DNA of 57,419 nt from CAYFZR01 sp964347835 [NCBI: uncultured archaeon] (GTDB lineage Archaea; CAYFZR01): assembly GCA_964347835.1 (NCBI GenBank), contig CAYFZR010000053.1, positions 1-57,419 of the forward strand, written 5' to 3'. Below are positions 45,065-52,530 of the stretch, piece by piece. The translations under genes and the position numbers were made by a program. The number at the start of each line of letters is the position of its first letter. The stretch's first letter is position 1. The notes below the pieces were generated by a model that did not search any database, had not been told where the DNA came from, and saw only the letters and a program-made list of their open reading frames with translations.

Positions 45065-45317
45065 AGCTGAAGTATCCTATTACACATATTACTAATGTAC
45101 CAAGTGGGAAAAATATCACGACCCATATGGTTATTTTTTTTACTGAGATTACGTAGAGGTAAAAAATATATGAGACTGGGGCTAGAACAATTAAACCACC
45201 AATACCCTCTATCACTCCTTTTTTAAAATATTCTCCGATGAGGATCAAAACTATACCAGCGATAATCAATTTTCCTGGAATATCTTGCATAAGGTTGTAA
45301 AAGTCTTGAATATTCAT
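45042..45317 (-). CDS. Small membrane protein
   Basis: A protein of about 91 residues with three hydrophobic segments (roughly 15-30, 37-58 and 63-85). Not recognised. The TATA box at 45340-45350 lies about 28 nt before the ATG, suggesting a leaderless transcript. Its end overlaps the convergent CWB2 gene by 23 nt. Confidence 0.6.
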   Translation of the reverse strand: MNIQDFYNLMQDIPGKLIIAGIVLILIGEYFKKGVIEGIGGLIVLAPVSYIFYLYVISVKKITIWVVIFFPLGTLVICVIGYFSFRRFLFP

Positions 45318-45339
45318 ATTCAAATCTTAAACTGAATAA

Positions 45340-45350
45340 CTTATATATCC
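45340..45350. promoter_or_regulatory. Bidirectional TATA box (tRNA-Pro and small membrane protein)
   Basis: CTTATATATCC is nearly symmetrical. It is about 28 nt before the 5' end of tRNA-Pro on the right and about 28 nt before the membrane protein ATG on the left. Confidence 0.55.
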
Positions 45351-45372
45351 TTTGGATCTATCAACTATGAAA

Positions 45373-45461
45373 GGGGCCGTGGGGTAGTTTGGCTATCCTC
45401 GGTGGTTCGGGACTCTTAAGCGAAAAGCTACTGGACTCGAGTTCAAATCTCGGCGGCCCCA
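45373..45461 (+). tRNA. tRNA-Pro (CGG) with a 15-nt intron
   Basis: Acceptor stem GGGGCCG pairs perfectly with CGGCCCC; the TG GGGTAG start and T loop TTCAAAT are as in archaeal tRNA-Pro. The anticodon stem GGTGG/CTACT encloses the loop TTCGGG plus G with anticodon CGG at 45408-45410. An intron of 15 nt (45412-45426) follows position 37. Around it TTCG pairs with CGAA (4 bp) between 3-nt bulges GGA and AAG, an ideal bulge-helix-bulge for the archaeal splicing endonuclease. The mature RNA is 74 nt; CCA is not encoded. Confidence 0.9.
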
Positions 45462-45463
45462 CT

Positions 45464-45514
45464 CAAACTTTTTCCAAAAAGTTTGATCAAAAAGGTACTA
45501 CCTCTTCGAGGTAG
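45464..45514 (+). repeat. Double-hairpin module R4, copy 1
   Basis: Hairpin CAAACTTTTT/AAAAAGTTTG, linker GATCAAAAAGGTA, hairpin CTACCTC/TTC/GAGGTAG. Same layout as copies at 45563 and 48129 with different first stems. Confidence 0.7.
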
Positions 45515-45562
45515 AACATCACAATGTCTTCTTCTAAAGGGGCGCTCAAAAAGGTACCTCCT

Positions 45563-45610
45563 CCACCTTTTATAAAGGTTGATCAAAGGAACTACCTCCT
45601 TCGGAGGTAG
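45563..45610 (+). repeat. Double-hairpin module R4, copy 2
   Basis: First stem CACCTTT/AAAGGTT, linker GATCAAAGGAA, second hairpin CTACCTCC/TTC/GGAGGTAG. Confidence 0.7.
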
Positions 45611-45645
45611 ATCGGTTCTTATGCTTTTTTAGGTCAATTATTTCG

Positions 45646-45702
45646 TTATTCCTATTTGAGGTGTTGAATTCGCGTTAGCGAATTCGACCTGATGATCCAC
45701 CT
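45646..45702 (+). repeat. Repeat R3, copy 1 (57 bp)
   Basis: A 57-bp unit identical to 45815-45871. An outer stem AGGTG/CACCT encloses the hairpin GAATTCGC/GTTA/GCGAATTC and the sequence CCTGATGATC. Confidence 0.85.
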
Positions 45703-45772
45703 CGACCTTCAAAAAGGTCGATCATTTGGTAGCACTGCGTAGCAGTGCAACATCTAACATAAGTTATTGTTG

Positions 45773-45792
45773 AAATCTTCGATTGTTGTGCG
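45773..45792 (+). repeat. Two-hairpin module R1, 3' fragment
   Basis: Shows AAATC/TTC/GATTGTT and GTGCG, the right half of the module, with its left half missing or decayed. Confidence 0.5.
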
Positions 45793-45814
45793 TTCATAAT
45801 GTCTTCTATCTTCT

Positions 45815-45871
45815 TTATTCCTATTTGAGGTGTTGAATTCGCGTTAGCGAATTCGACCTGATGATCCACCT
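45815..45871 (+). repeat. Repeat R3, copy 2 (57 bp)
   Basis: Identical to copy 1 over 57 bp, in the same direction. It runs on into CCACCTTTCAGAAGGTGG, the empty version of the site that holds module R1 at 48233. Confidence 0.85.
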
Positions 45872-45888
45872 TTCAGAAGGTGGTTGGA

Positions 45889-47022
45889 TTACATCTTTCT
45901 CATAATCTGCGCCAAGATTAGAACTGTTGTAGCGATTATTACACCGATTACTAAGAAAGCGATTCCATAGTCGACATAGTTTAATAAAGTCGTGGAAAAC
46001 ACTGGTCCTGCTGCAAACCCGGCTGAGCCAAACAAATTTGCTCCGCCTATTGCGATGCCTCTTTTTTCCGCTCTTGTTGTATCCCCTACAAGTGCGAAGG
46101 TCGGCGGGTACAAAACTGCAGCCGCAATTCCTACGAGGATCATCAAAACCAGCAGGACTTCTATGCTCAGAAAACCAGACGACGCAATAAAAACACCGTA
46201 AAGAAAACCACCACTTATTAAGGGGATTTTTCTTCCGATTCTATCCGTCAGAATGCCCGAAGGATACATGAAAATTGAAAACACAAGCATAAATGTAGCG
46301 AGATATATGCCGATCTTGGCTGGGTCGAGTTCGTGCACGCTACCAAGATAAAGTGGGAGCAAACTAACGTACACGCCAGCTCCGAGCCTCTCCAGAAAAG
46401 CGTAAAAATAAGGTATACCCAGCCTTTTTTCTTCTCTTAACAGATTTACTGCTTCGGTAAATGACTTAGACCTGTTGATTTGCGTCTCCTTCAGGAATAA
46501 AAAAGAGAATAAGCAAGAAATAAAAAGAATGAAGAATGCCGAATAAAAAGGGTATACAACGCTAACTTTTCCAAGTCTTCCGCCAATGAAGATTCCAAAA
46601 GTATTTCCGAACATTATTCCCGCGCCGACGATTCCCATGCCCTTTCCATATCCTGTTTTTTCTACTACGTCCAAAACCATAGTCATAAGCAAAGAAAGAG
46701 CCATTATCGTAAAAGCACCTTCTAAAAATCTCAGTAAATAAAGTTGAGTAAGAGAGTTTGCAAAACTCAGCGAAAGCATAAAGACAGAGCTGAGCAGAAA
46801 GCCGGATACAATTAAAGGTCTTCTTTTTCCGATGCTGTCGGATACAGCCCCCCATACTGGAGCGAATATTACATAAGCAATTAATGCTGATGAAACAAAG
46901 ATACCTACCTGTTGTGGCGCGGCAGCAAATCTATCAACCGCAAAGTGCTTGACGATTGGGTATACCTGTGAGACACCAAGCATGCCCAAAAATGCTAAAA
47001 ACGCTATGAAAGGTAATTGCAT
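45889..47022 (-). CDS. MFS transporter
   Basis: A 377-residue major facilitator with about 11-12 membrane helices. The loop motif between helices 2 and 3 reads GAVSDSIGKRRPLI, and its repeat in the second half GILTDRIGRKIPLI, the classic MFS signature. Drug- or sugar-efflux type is possible; substrate unknown. It lies between two hairpin arrays with the rhodanese and metallopeptidase genes, so the block may have been acquired. Confidence 0.9.
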   Translation of the reverse strand: MQLPFIAFLAFLGMLGVSQVYPIVKHFAVDRFAAAPQQVGIFVSSALIAYVIFAPVWGAVSDSIGKRRPLIVSGFLLSSVFMLSLSFANSLTQLYLLRFLEGAFTIMALSLLMTMVLDVVEKTGYGKGMGIVGAGIMFGNTFGIFIGGRLGKVSVVYPFYSAFFILFISCLFSFLFLKETQINRSKSFTEAVNLLREEKRLGIPYFYAFLERLGAGVYVSLLPLYLGSVHELDPAKIGIYLATFMLVFSIFMYPSGILTDRIGRKIPLISGGFLYGVFIASSGFLSIEVLLVLMILVGIAAAVLYPPTFALVGDTTRAEKRGIAIGGANLFGSAGFAAGPVFSTTLLNYVDYGIAFLVIGVIIATTVLILAQIMRKM

Positions 47023-47133
47023 CAGCGAATCATACTCCTGAAATTATTTTTTGTGCTCTTTTTCAGGTTTCCTATTTAACTATTTGAGATCTATTATCAC
47101 ATATTCTTTAGTCTTTAAAGATCTCATGGGTTG

Positions 47134-47460
47134 CTAATCGGACTCAACCGGATAACCTCTGGCTATCCAATCAGCATAGCTAGGGTTGTAGTTGTAGACA
47201 GGTTCGTAACCCAATTCTTCCAGTTTGACCGCTACCAGACCGCTGGCTGGACAATCAGCATCGTTACTGTAGACCACGATGGATGCACTTTTTTCCAGAA
47301 GGTCACTGGCACGGATTTCTACCTCAGCCAGCTTTAGCGAGACTGCACCCGGCAAATGCCCCCTAGCGTAGTCCTTCGGTGCTCTCGCATCTACGATTAT
47401 CATTCTTTCGTTGGCATCAAGGCACGCCTTTAGTGTCGGTCCGTCAATTTGCTTAACCAT
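47134..47460 (-). CDS. Rhodanese-domain protein
   Basis: A single 108-residue rhodanese domain: IIVDARAPKDYARGHLPGAV at the N-terminus, and ELGYEPVYNY...WIARGYPVE at the end. The active loop reads VVYSNDADCPAS, so the only nearby cysteine is Cys70 and an upstream cysteine found in many relatives (YCND) is serine. It may still carry sulfur on Cys70. GGAG lies before the start. It overlaps the upstream gene by 31 nt. Confidence 0.88.
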   Translation of the reverse strand: MVKQIDGPTLKACLDANERMIIVDARAPKDYARGHLPGAVSLKLAEVEIRASDLLEKSASIVVYSNDADCPASGLVAVKLEELGYEPVYNYNPSYADWIARGYPVESD

Positions 47461-47993
47461 CTTGATCTCCTTCTTCTTAAAAAATTGCCTTTAATTCCTT
47501 TATACCTTTCATAAATTTCTTTCAGAGGCATATCCAAAAATTCAAGAAGGTCTTTTCTATTGGTAGTTTTGTACCATTCTTCGACAAAATCCATTGCTTT
47601 TTTGTTGTATGCCTTTTTGCTGCCTCCATGCCATTTCTTTACTTTATGGTCTAATACATTTAATTTACCATCAAATTCAGGTGATATATGGTATAACTCG
47701 TGCACTACAGTTTGCATTCTTTCTTTACCCTTTTGCCTTAAAAATCTGGGGATATAAAATTTAATCGCGTATTTTTCACCGTTTAAGTTCAGATTATATC
47801 TTTCTAAAGTTTTCTCGGGCCATGTTTCAGCGAGTTTCCCGTATTTTGCTTTTCCTCTGCCCGTAAGTATTATTATTTTATCAACCTCAAACTTTTGAAA
47901 GTAGGGAGTTTGCTTAATAAAATCGCTGATCACATCTTCTATAAATAGAGTGAAATCAAACCCGTCTGTGAAAGTCATATAATTCCTCTTCAT
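47430..47993 (-). CDS. Putative zinc metallopeptidase (HELYH type)
   Basis: A 187-residue protein with the zinc motif VVHELYHISPEF (residues 97-108) and a further histidine at 122 (KWHGGSKKAYN). This resembles putative phage-type or SprT-like metallopeptidase domains. The tail is strongly basic (LRRRRSRW). The ATG at 47993 is chosen since upstream sequence is hairpin array B. Its 3' end overlaps the rhodanese gene by 31 nt. Function uncertain. Confidence 0.7.
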   Translation of the reverse strand: MKRNYMTFTDGFDFTLFIEDVISDFIKQTPYFQKFEVDKIIILTGRGKAKYGKLAETWPEKTLERYNLNLNGEKYAIKFYIPRFLRQKGKERMQTVVHELYHISPEFDGKLNVLDHKVKKWHGGSKKAYNKKAMDFVEEWYKTTNRKDLLEFLDMPLKEIYERYKGIKGNFLRRRRSRWLSKLTDRH

Positions 47994-48006
47994 TTGATTA
48001 ACTGAC

Positions 48007-48031
48007 GCCAACAATCTTCGATTGTTGTGCG
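48007..48031 (+). repeat. Two-hairpin module R1, 3' half
   Basis: GCC then AACAATC/TTC/GATTGTT then GTGCG, followed by TTCAGAAGGTGG. Identical to the right half of the complete module at 48233-48284. Confidence 0.65.
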
Positions 48032-48092
48032 TTCAGAAGGTGGAAACAATCAACCTTTATAAAAGGTTGCTGTTAAACATCTAACACAAGAT

Positions 48093-48128
48093 CCTATTGA
48101 GGTGTTGAGTTGCGAAGCAACTCGACCT
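48093..48128 (+). repeat. Repeat R3, copy 3 (partial)
   Basis: CCTATTGAGGTGTTGA with the inner hairpin changed to GAGTTGC/GAA/GCAACTC, then CGACCT. It runs into an R4 module instead of CTGATGATC. Confidence 0.65.
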
Positions 48129-48176
48129 CCGCCTTTATTAAAGGTGGATCAAAGGCACCACCTCCTTCGGAGGTAG
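48129..48176 (+). repeat. Double-hairpin module R4, copy 3
   Basis: First stem CCGCCTTT/AAAGGTGG, linker GATCAAAGGCA, second hairpin ACCTCC/TTC/GGAGGT. Confidence 0.7.
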
Positions 48177-48192
48177 GGCATCTCCTAAGCAA

Positions 48193-48232
48193 GATGTTGA
48201 GTTGCGAAGCAACTCGACCTGATGATCCACCT
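48193..48232 (+). repeat. Repeat R3, copy 4
   Basis: Hairpin GAGTTGC/GAA/GCAACTC followed by CGACCTGATGATCCACCT, the same right side as copies 1 and 2. Confidence 0.7.
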
Positions 48233-48284
48233 CGCACGAGAATCTTCGATTCTCGGCGCGCCAACAATCTTCGATTGTTGTGCG
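48233..48284 (+). repeat. Two-hairpin module R1, complete copy inserted in a known site
   Basis: A 52-nt unit: CGCAC, hairpin GAGAATC/TTC/GATTCTC, linker GGCGCGCC, hairpin AACAATC/TTC/GATTGTT, then GTGCG pairing with CGCAC. Removing it exactly restores GATGATCCACCT joined to TTCAGAAGGTGG, the sequence present at 45860-45883. No target duplication is seen. Confidence 0.85.
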
Positions 48285-48307
48285 TTCAGAAGGTGGAATT
48301 CGACCTA

Positions 48308-49096
48308 ATGTTGCGTGATACAATGATGGATGCTCACTGTCATTTGAACTCTCCAAAATTCAGTAAGGACATACATGAGATTATTGAGAGATCTAAAAAG
48401 GAGTTGAGTGGAATAGTAACTTCCGCAGTATCTATTGAAGGATTATTAAAAACCTTGGAACTGAGAAAAAGTTATTTAGACTTTATATATGTAACCGCTG
48501 GAATATATCCTGCTTATACCGCTAATATTAGCGAGAGAGAATTGGAATACCATATGAACCATATAAGAGAGATAAAAAACGAAATAGTGGCGGTAGGAGA
48601 GGTTGGAACTGATTTTTATAAGGTAAAACACGAGAAAGGGAGGGAAAAGCAAGTGAAAGTTCTAGCAAATTTTCTTAACTTTGCCGAAGATCTGAACCTT
48701 CCTTTAGTCGTGCATGCAAGGGAGTCTGAGAGGGAGGCATTAAATGTCGTGAAAGACTCAAATGTCAATGTCATATTCCATTGTTACAGTGGAGATGAAG
48801 AAACAGTCAGGGAAATTTCAGAATTAGGATTTTACGTATCCATACCAACGCTTGTATGCTACGTAAAACATCATCAACAAATAGCAAAACATACTCCCTT
48901 GGAAAACTTGGTTTTAGAGACGGATAGTCCTTGCTTATCTCCTTTTAGGAATATAAGGAGAAATGAACCTATTTTCGTAAAAGAAGCAGTTAAAAAGGTG
49001 GCAGAATTACGTGAAATTTCTTTTCAAGAAATTTCTGAGATAACAGATGAAAACACCAAGAGAGTATACAACATTGTACACGCAAAGAGTTTATGA
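48308..49096 (+). CDS. TatD-family metal-dependent hydrolase
   Basis: A 262-residue TIM-barrel hydrolase. Metal residues are in [29 protein letters not shown] and [10 protein letters not shown]. Family members are nucleases or related hydrolases. The start is placed at the ATG at 48308 (AGGTGG 11 nt upstream, from hairpin array B) or at ATG 48323/48326 directly before DAHCH; a much longer reading frame through the array is not credible. The NYN gene follows closely. Confidence 0.88.
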   Translation: MLRDTMMDAHCHLNSPKFSKDIHEIIERSKKELSGIVTSAVSIEGLLKTLELRKSYLDFIYVTAGIYPAYTANISERELEYHMNHIREIKNEIVAVGEVGTDFYKVKHEKGREKQVKVLANFLNFAEDLNLPLVVHARESEREALNVVKDSNVNVIFHCYSGDEETVREISELGFYVSIPTLVCYVKHHQQIAKHTPLENLVLETDSPCLSPFRNIRRNEPIFVKEAVKKVAELREISFQEISEITDENTKRVYNIVHAKSL

Positions 49097-49128
49097 AGAC
49101 GTTGGTACACTTTAACACTGGAGTTGTA

Positions 49129-49620
49129 ATGATGGCGTTAGAAAGAATTGGTAGAATTAGTAGAGTTAAGGATATTATTGGTCGAAGGGTGATTGGCAAA
49201 CGTATAGCCATTTTGGTTGATGGTCCGAACATGCTTAGAAAAGAATTTAACATTAATTTAGAGAAAGTAAGGAAAATTATAGAGCAATACGGAGATATTA
49301 AGATCGCGAAGGTATTTTTGAACCAATATGCATCCGATAAGTTGGTCGAGGCAATAATAAATCAAGGTTTCATGCCGGTTGTAACTACTGGAGATATCGA
49401 TGTATACTTGACTGTAGATGCAATGGAGATAATATACAATCCCCATATAGATATGTTAGCCTTAATAACTAGAGATGCAGACTTCCTTCCTTTGCTGATG
49501 AAAGCAAAGGAAAATGGCATGGAAACGGTGGTTTATGGTACAGAACCCGGATTTAGCGCTGCCCTAAAAAATACAGCGGATCATGTTATCCAAGACGTCC
49601 CACCAGAGTTAATTACATAG
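49129..49620 (+). CDS. NYN-domain (PIN-like) protein
   Basis: A 163-residue protein with the NYN/LabA fold: [18 protein letters not shown] at the N-terminus, [15 protein letters not shown] and [11 protein letters not shown] with the acidic residues of the active site. Probable RNA-processing nuclease. I take the ATG at 49129 with GGAG upstream; the ATG at 49093, overlapping the TatD stop, is the alternative. It converges on argS. Confidence 0.88.
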   Translation: MMALERIGRISRVKDIIGRRVIGKRIAILVDGPNMLRKEFNINLEKVRKIIEQYGDIKIAKVFLNQYASDKLVEAIINQGFMPVVTTGDIDVYLTVDAMEIIYNPHIDMLALITRDADFLPLLMKAKENGMETVVYGTEPGFSAALKNTADHVIQDVPPELIT

Positions 49621-51304
49621 ACTTTGGCGCTTCTATACCCAAAATGTTCAATGAATTTTTCAAGGTTGCCTTAGAACAGTATACTAAGGCCAATCTCGCT
49701 TTTTTTAGATCAGGCTTCGCCTTCAAGACAGGTAAAAACCTGTAAAATCTGTTAAATAGTGTTGCAAGTTCTTGAGCATAATTAGCAAGTAAATGGGGTT
49801 TGTAATAAACGGCACTTTCCAAAACAATTTGCGGTAGTTTAGATATTTGTTTTATCAGGTCAATTTCGTAGTTATCTTTTAATAATGAAATGTCGATCTC
49901 GTCTATGCCGGGTATGGAATCTTTTTCGAGTATCTTACATGCCCTTGCATGGGCATACTGAATGAATGGTGATCCCTGTCTCTCAAAATCTAGGGCTTCT
50001 TCCCATTTAAAAGTAATAGGCTTTTCTGGAGCAATTCTAACGATATTAAATCTAATTGCCCCGATACCAACTATCTTAGATATTTTTTCCATTTCTTCTT
50101 CGCTTATGTCTGATCTTCTCTTTTTTACCTCAGCATAAGCCCTGTTAATTGCCTCGATTATCAGATCATCCAAGGATATGTAGATGCCTCTTCTGGTAGA
50201 CATTGCCCCCTCAGGTAGAGAGATGAACTCGTAAAAGACTGCTTCTGGAATTTTTTCATAGTCTAAAATCTTTATTGCATGTATCAATTGATTGAAAGGA
50301 AGTTTATGATCCGAGCCGAGTATATCAACTGCTAAATCGGATTTTTCTAACTTCCAGAGATGGTATGCAATATCCCTCAGTGGGTACAAAGTTGTGCCAT
50401 CTTCTCTTAAAAGTACTAAATCCTTCTCTATTCCAAATTCACTAAGATTCAATGAAAAAGAACCATCTAACTTGGCATAATTGCTTTCTTTAAGCCGATC
50501 GAGTACTTTTGAGATATTGCCCTCCCATACAAACTTACTTTCCCACACGAAATTATCATGCCTAACATTAATTTGCTCAAGGGTTTCTTTTTGAGATTTT
50601 AAGCATAGATCAACAATTTTTTTAAAAACTGATTCTATTTCTGGTTCTTTATTTTCATATTTTCTTACAATATCAATTATTTCTTTCTCTAGAGAAGGGT
50701 TCTCTTCTAACTCCCTATTAGCCTCTACATATATGCTTGATATAACGTGGTCAAACTTTTCCTCACTTTTTGGAATGCCTTTTTTTAGATAGTACCAAAC
50801 AACCACTGCTATCTGTCTTCCCATGTCATTGACGTAAAACTGTTTTTCCAAATTATATCCAACTGAGGAAAGGAGTCTTGCAATTGTATCTCCAATTATA
50901 GTGTTTCTGGCATGTCCTATGTGAAGAGGACCGTTTGGATTCGCACTGGTATGTTCCAATATCACATATCCAGATCTCTCTTTAGTCTTCCCGTATTCAT
51001 CCCCATACTCGTAAACAGTTTTCATCGTAAGTTCTGAGAGAGATCTTGAATCGAAAAATAGGTTAATGTAACCATTTACGGCTCTTACGTCAGAGATATT
51101 ATCAAAAAGTTTTAAATCAAGAGATTCAACGATTTCCTCAGCCAATTCCTTAGGAGATTTTCTATATTTTTTTGCGAGTTCAAAACAAAAAGTGGTTGAG
51201 AGATTGCCTAGTTTGGCGTCCGGAGGTTCAGAAAATGAAATTTCTGGATCATATTTACTAAACATATCTTTTGCTTCTTTAAAAAATGGTTTTAATGGAT
51301 CCAA
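49613..51304 (-). CDS. argS: Arginyl-tRNA synthetase
   Basis: A class I synthetase of about 563 residues. HIGH motif appears as [13 protein letters not shown], the KMSKS position as [11 protein letters not shown], and the C-terminal anticodon-binding domain as [13 protein letters not shown] to the end. I favour the TTG at 51304, which has GAGGTGA 5 nt upstream, over the GTG at 51313 inside that site. It lies 15 nt after aRF1 on the same strand, joining two translation genes. Confidence 0.96.
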   Translation of the reverse strand: MDPLKPFFKEAKDMFSKYDPEISFSEPPDAKLGNLSTTFCFELAKKYRKSPKELAEEIVESLDLKLFDNISDVRAVNGYINLFFDSRSLSELTMKTVYEYGDEYGKTKERSGYVILEHTSANPNGPLHIGHARNTIIGDTIARLLSSVGYNLEKQFYVNDMGRQIAVVVWYYLKKGIPKSEEKFDHVISSIYVEANRELEENPSLEKEIIDIVRKYENKEPEIESVFKKIVDLCLKSQKETLEQINVRHDNFVWESKFVWEGNISKVLDRLKESNYAKLDGSFSLNLSEFGIEKDLVLLREDGTTLYPLRDIAYHLWKLEKSDLAVDILGSDHKLPFNQLIHAIKILDYEKIPEAVFYEFISLPEGAMSTRRGIYISLDDLIIEAINRAYAEVKKRRSDISEEEMEKISKIVGIGAIRFNIVRIAPEKPITFKWEEALDFERQGSPFIQYAHARACKILEKDSIPGIDEIDISLLKDNYEIDLIKQISKLPQIVLESAVYYKPHLLANYAQELATLFNRFYRFLPVLKAKPDLKKARLALVYCSKATLKNSLNILGIEAPKSM

Positions 51305-51318
51305 CCTATTCACCTCGG

Positions 51319-52530
51319 TTACGCAGGTCTATACCTTAAGATTGCTGCAATTCCTTTGAAGGCGTTGGCTATCTGAGAGCCCTCTTCAGTATCTGTGGAT
51401 ACAAAATATACCTTGGTTCCCAATTCCTCTGATATCTTGGTCAATTCCTCAACGACGTCTATTTCATCCTTTATTTCCGGTATTGAATTACATTCGCATT
51501 GCAAGTCCTCTTTTGTCTCTATTTTTACTATCTTCTCTGACTTATTACTGCAAGAGGGACATTCATACAAAATCTTTTTCATGCGCAAACCTTCTGATAA
51601 AATGAGAGTATCCACAGCGCCTATCTCCAAATATTTTTTTACTTCATCTAGTCCATAGATGGCCAAACCAGTTCCTTTTGCCAACTCTTCAAAAAATCTT
51701 TGGACAAGCTTTTTCTCTTTTATAATCTCTAAATCTGAGAAAACGTCCTCTGCTTTGTCTACAAGTTCATGTATGCCGTATTCTCCCGTATATCCTACGT
51801 CTAAAACGTCTATTACCTCTTGTTTTATTTCGTGGTGCAGGTAGTCTCCTTTAACAAACTCTTCTTTGGTAGGTCCTGGTCCTCCTACCAAAACTCCCTT
51901 AAGATCTGGTATCTGCAATAGAATCTCGCTAGCTCTTTCTCCAACTCTTACAAAGAATTCGTGAGCTGCCCATTCCCTCAATCTCTCAAACCTAGGAGCA
52001 GATTGTCCACCTGCTCTAAATTTTCCTGGCACACCTGATGTCTGTTTGCTCATTACCTCAATCCTTTTTCCCTTTAGAATTCCTACGGTTGCCTCTCTTC
52101 TATCCAATACAATTAGTCCATATGTATCCTTTTCTTCAATCATATCTTTGAGAGGATCTAAGAAAAACTTTGAATCGCACCTATAAGTCTGCATCTGCAG
52201 AGGCTCTACAGGAACCAACAGATGAATCTCCATATCTTCAGTTATTCCTTTTGTCACCGTACCACAAAATATGACCAACCCATTTTCCGGTAATTTATCT
52301 ATCATCTTCAATCTCTGTGATATTATTTCTAACGCGCTTTGAACGTTTTTCTTTGTTCTTTTTGACTTAATATTCGCGGCTTGAGAATATTCCTCTTTAA
52401 GTTGAGATGTCACATCACTTATTGCTCTGCCTGGAGGGATATATAGGCTTATTAATTCTGTACCCTTACCGCTTTTCTCTTCTAACTCTTCTATTTTTCT
52501 TTTGAATGCGTATTTTTCTTTAGAATCCAT
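51319..52530 (-). CDS. prf1: Peptide chain release factor aRF1
   Basis: Recognises stop codons and releases the peptide. At 403 residues it has normal length. The stop-decoding motif NIKS is in AANIKSKRTKK and the catalytic GGQ in FRAGGQSAPRFERLRE. A minidomain with CPSC and CEC cysteines is near the C-terminus. It overlaps the MBL-fold gene by 11 nt. Confidence 0.97.
   Translation of the reverse strand: MDSKEKYAFKRKIEELEEKSGKGTELISLYIPPGRAISDVTSQLKEEYSQAANIKSKRTKKNVQSALEIISQRLKMIDKLPENGLVIFCGTVTKGITEDMEIHLLVPVEPLQMQTYRCDSKFFLDPLKDMIEEKDTYGLIVLDRREATVGILKGKRIEVMSKQTSGVPGKFRAGGQSAPRFERLREWAAHEFFVRVGERASEILLQIPDLKGVLVGGPGPTKEEFVKGDYLHHEIKQEVIDVLDVGYTGEYGIHELVDKAEDVFSDLEIIKEKKLVQRFFEELAKGTGLAIYGLDEVKKYLEIGAVDTLILSEGLRMKKILYECPSCSNKSEKIVKIETKEDLQCECNSIPEIKDEIDVVEELTKISEELGTKVYFVSTDTEEGSQIANAFKGIAAILRYRPA

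Larger units (their letters stand above)
45462..45888. other. Hairpin array A
   Basis: About 425 nt after tRNA-Pro with no credible gene. It is built from at least eight perfect or near-perfect short hairpins, among them CTACCTCC/GGAGGTAG, GAATTCGC/GCGAATTC (twice), TCGACCTT/AAGGTCGA, GCACTGC/GCAGTGC and CCACCTT/AAGGTGG. Several belong to modules shared with array B at 48.0-48.3 kb. Confidence 0.75.
47994..48307. other. Hairpin array B
   Basis: About 310 nt with no credible gene. Contains two 40-bp direct repeats (48006-48045 and 48259-48298), two R3 units, one R4 module, one complete R1 module and the hairpin CAACCTTT/AAAGGTTG. The right end supplies AGGTGG, a possible ribosome binding site for the TatD gene. 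Confidence 0.75.

Noticed and set aside
45657-45702. CTGATGA in repeat R3 as a C/D-box sRNA
   Set aside because: The C box consensus starts with a purine and no properly spaced D' and D boxes are seen; the match is probably chance.
45675-45869. Short reading frame on the minus strand inside array A
   Set aside because: It consists of repeat and hairpin sequence, with no ribosome binding site and no protein-like composition.
45464-48298. Hairpins as integron attC sites around gene cassettes
   Set aside because: The RYYYAAC and GTTRRRY core boxes are not arranged as in attC, and no integrase is encoded.
45462-48307. Hairpin arrays as a CRISPR array
   Set aside because: Units differ in sequence and spacing, spacers of constant size are absent and no cas gene is nearby.
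48110-48307. N-terminal extension of the TatD gene through array B
   Set aside because: The extension is translated repeat DNA with no similarity to TatD proteins, whose normal start is at the DAHCH segment.
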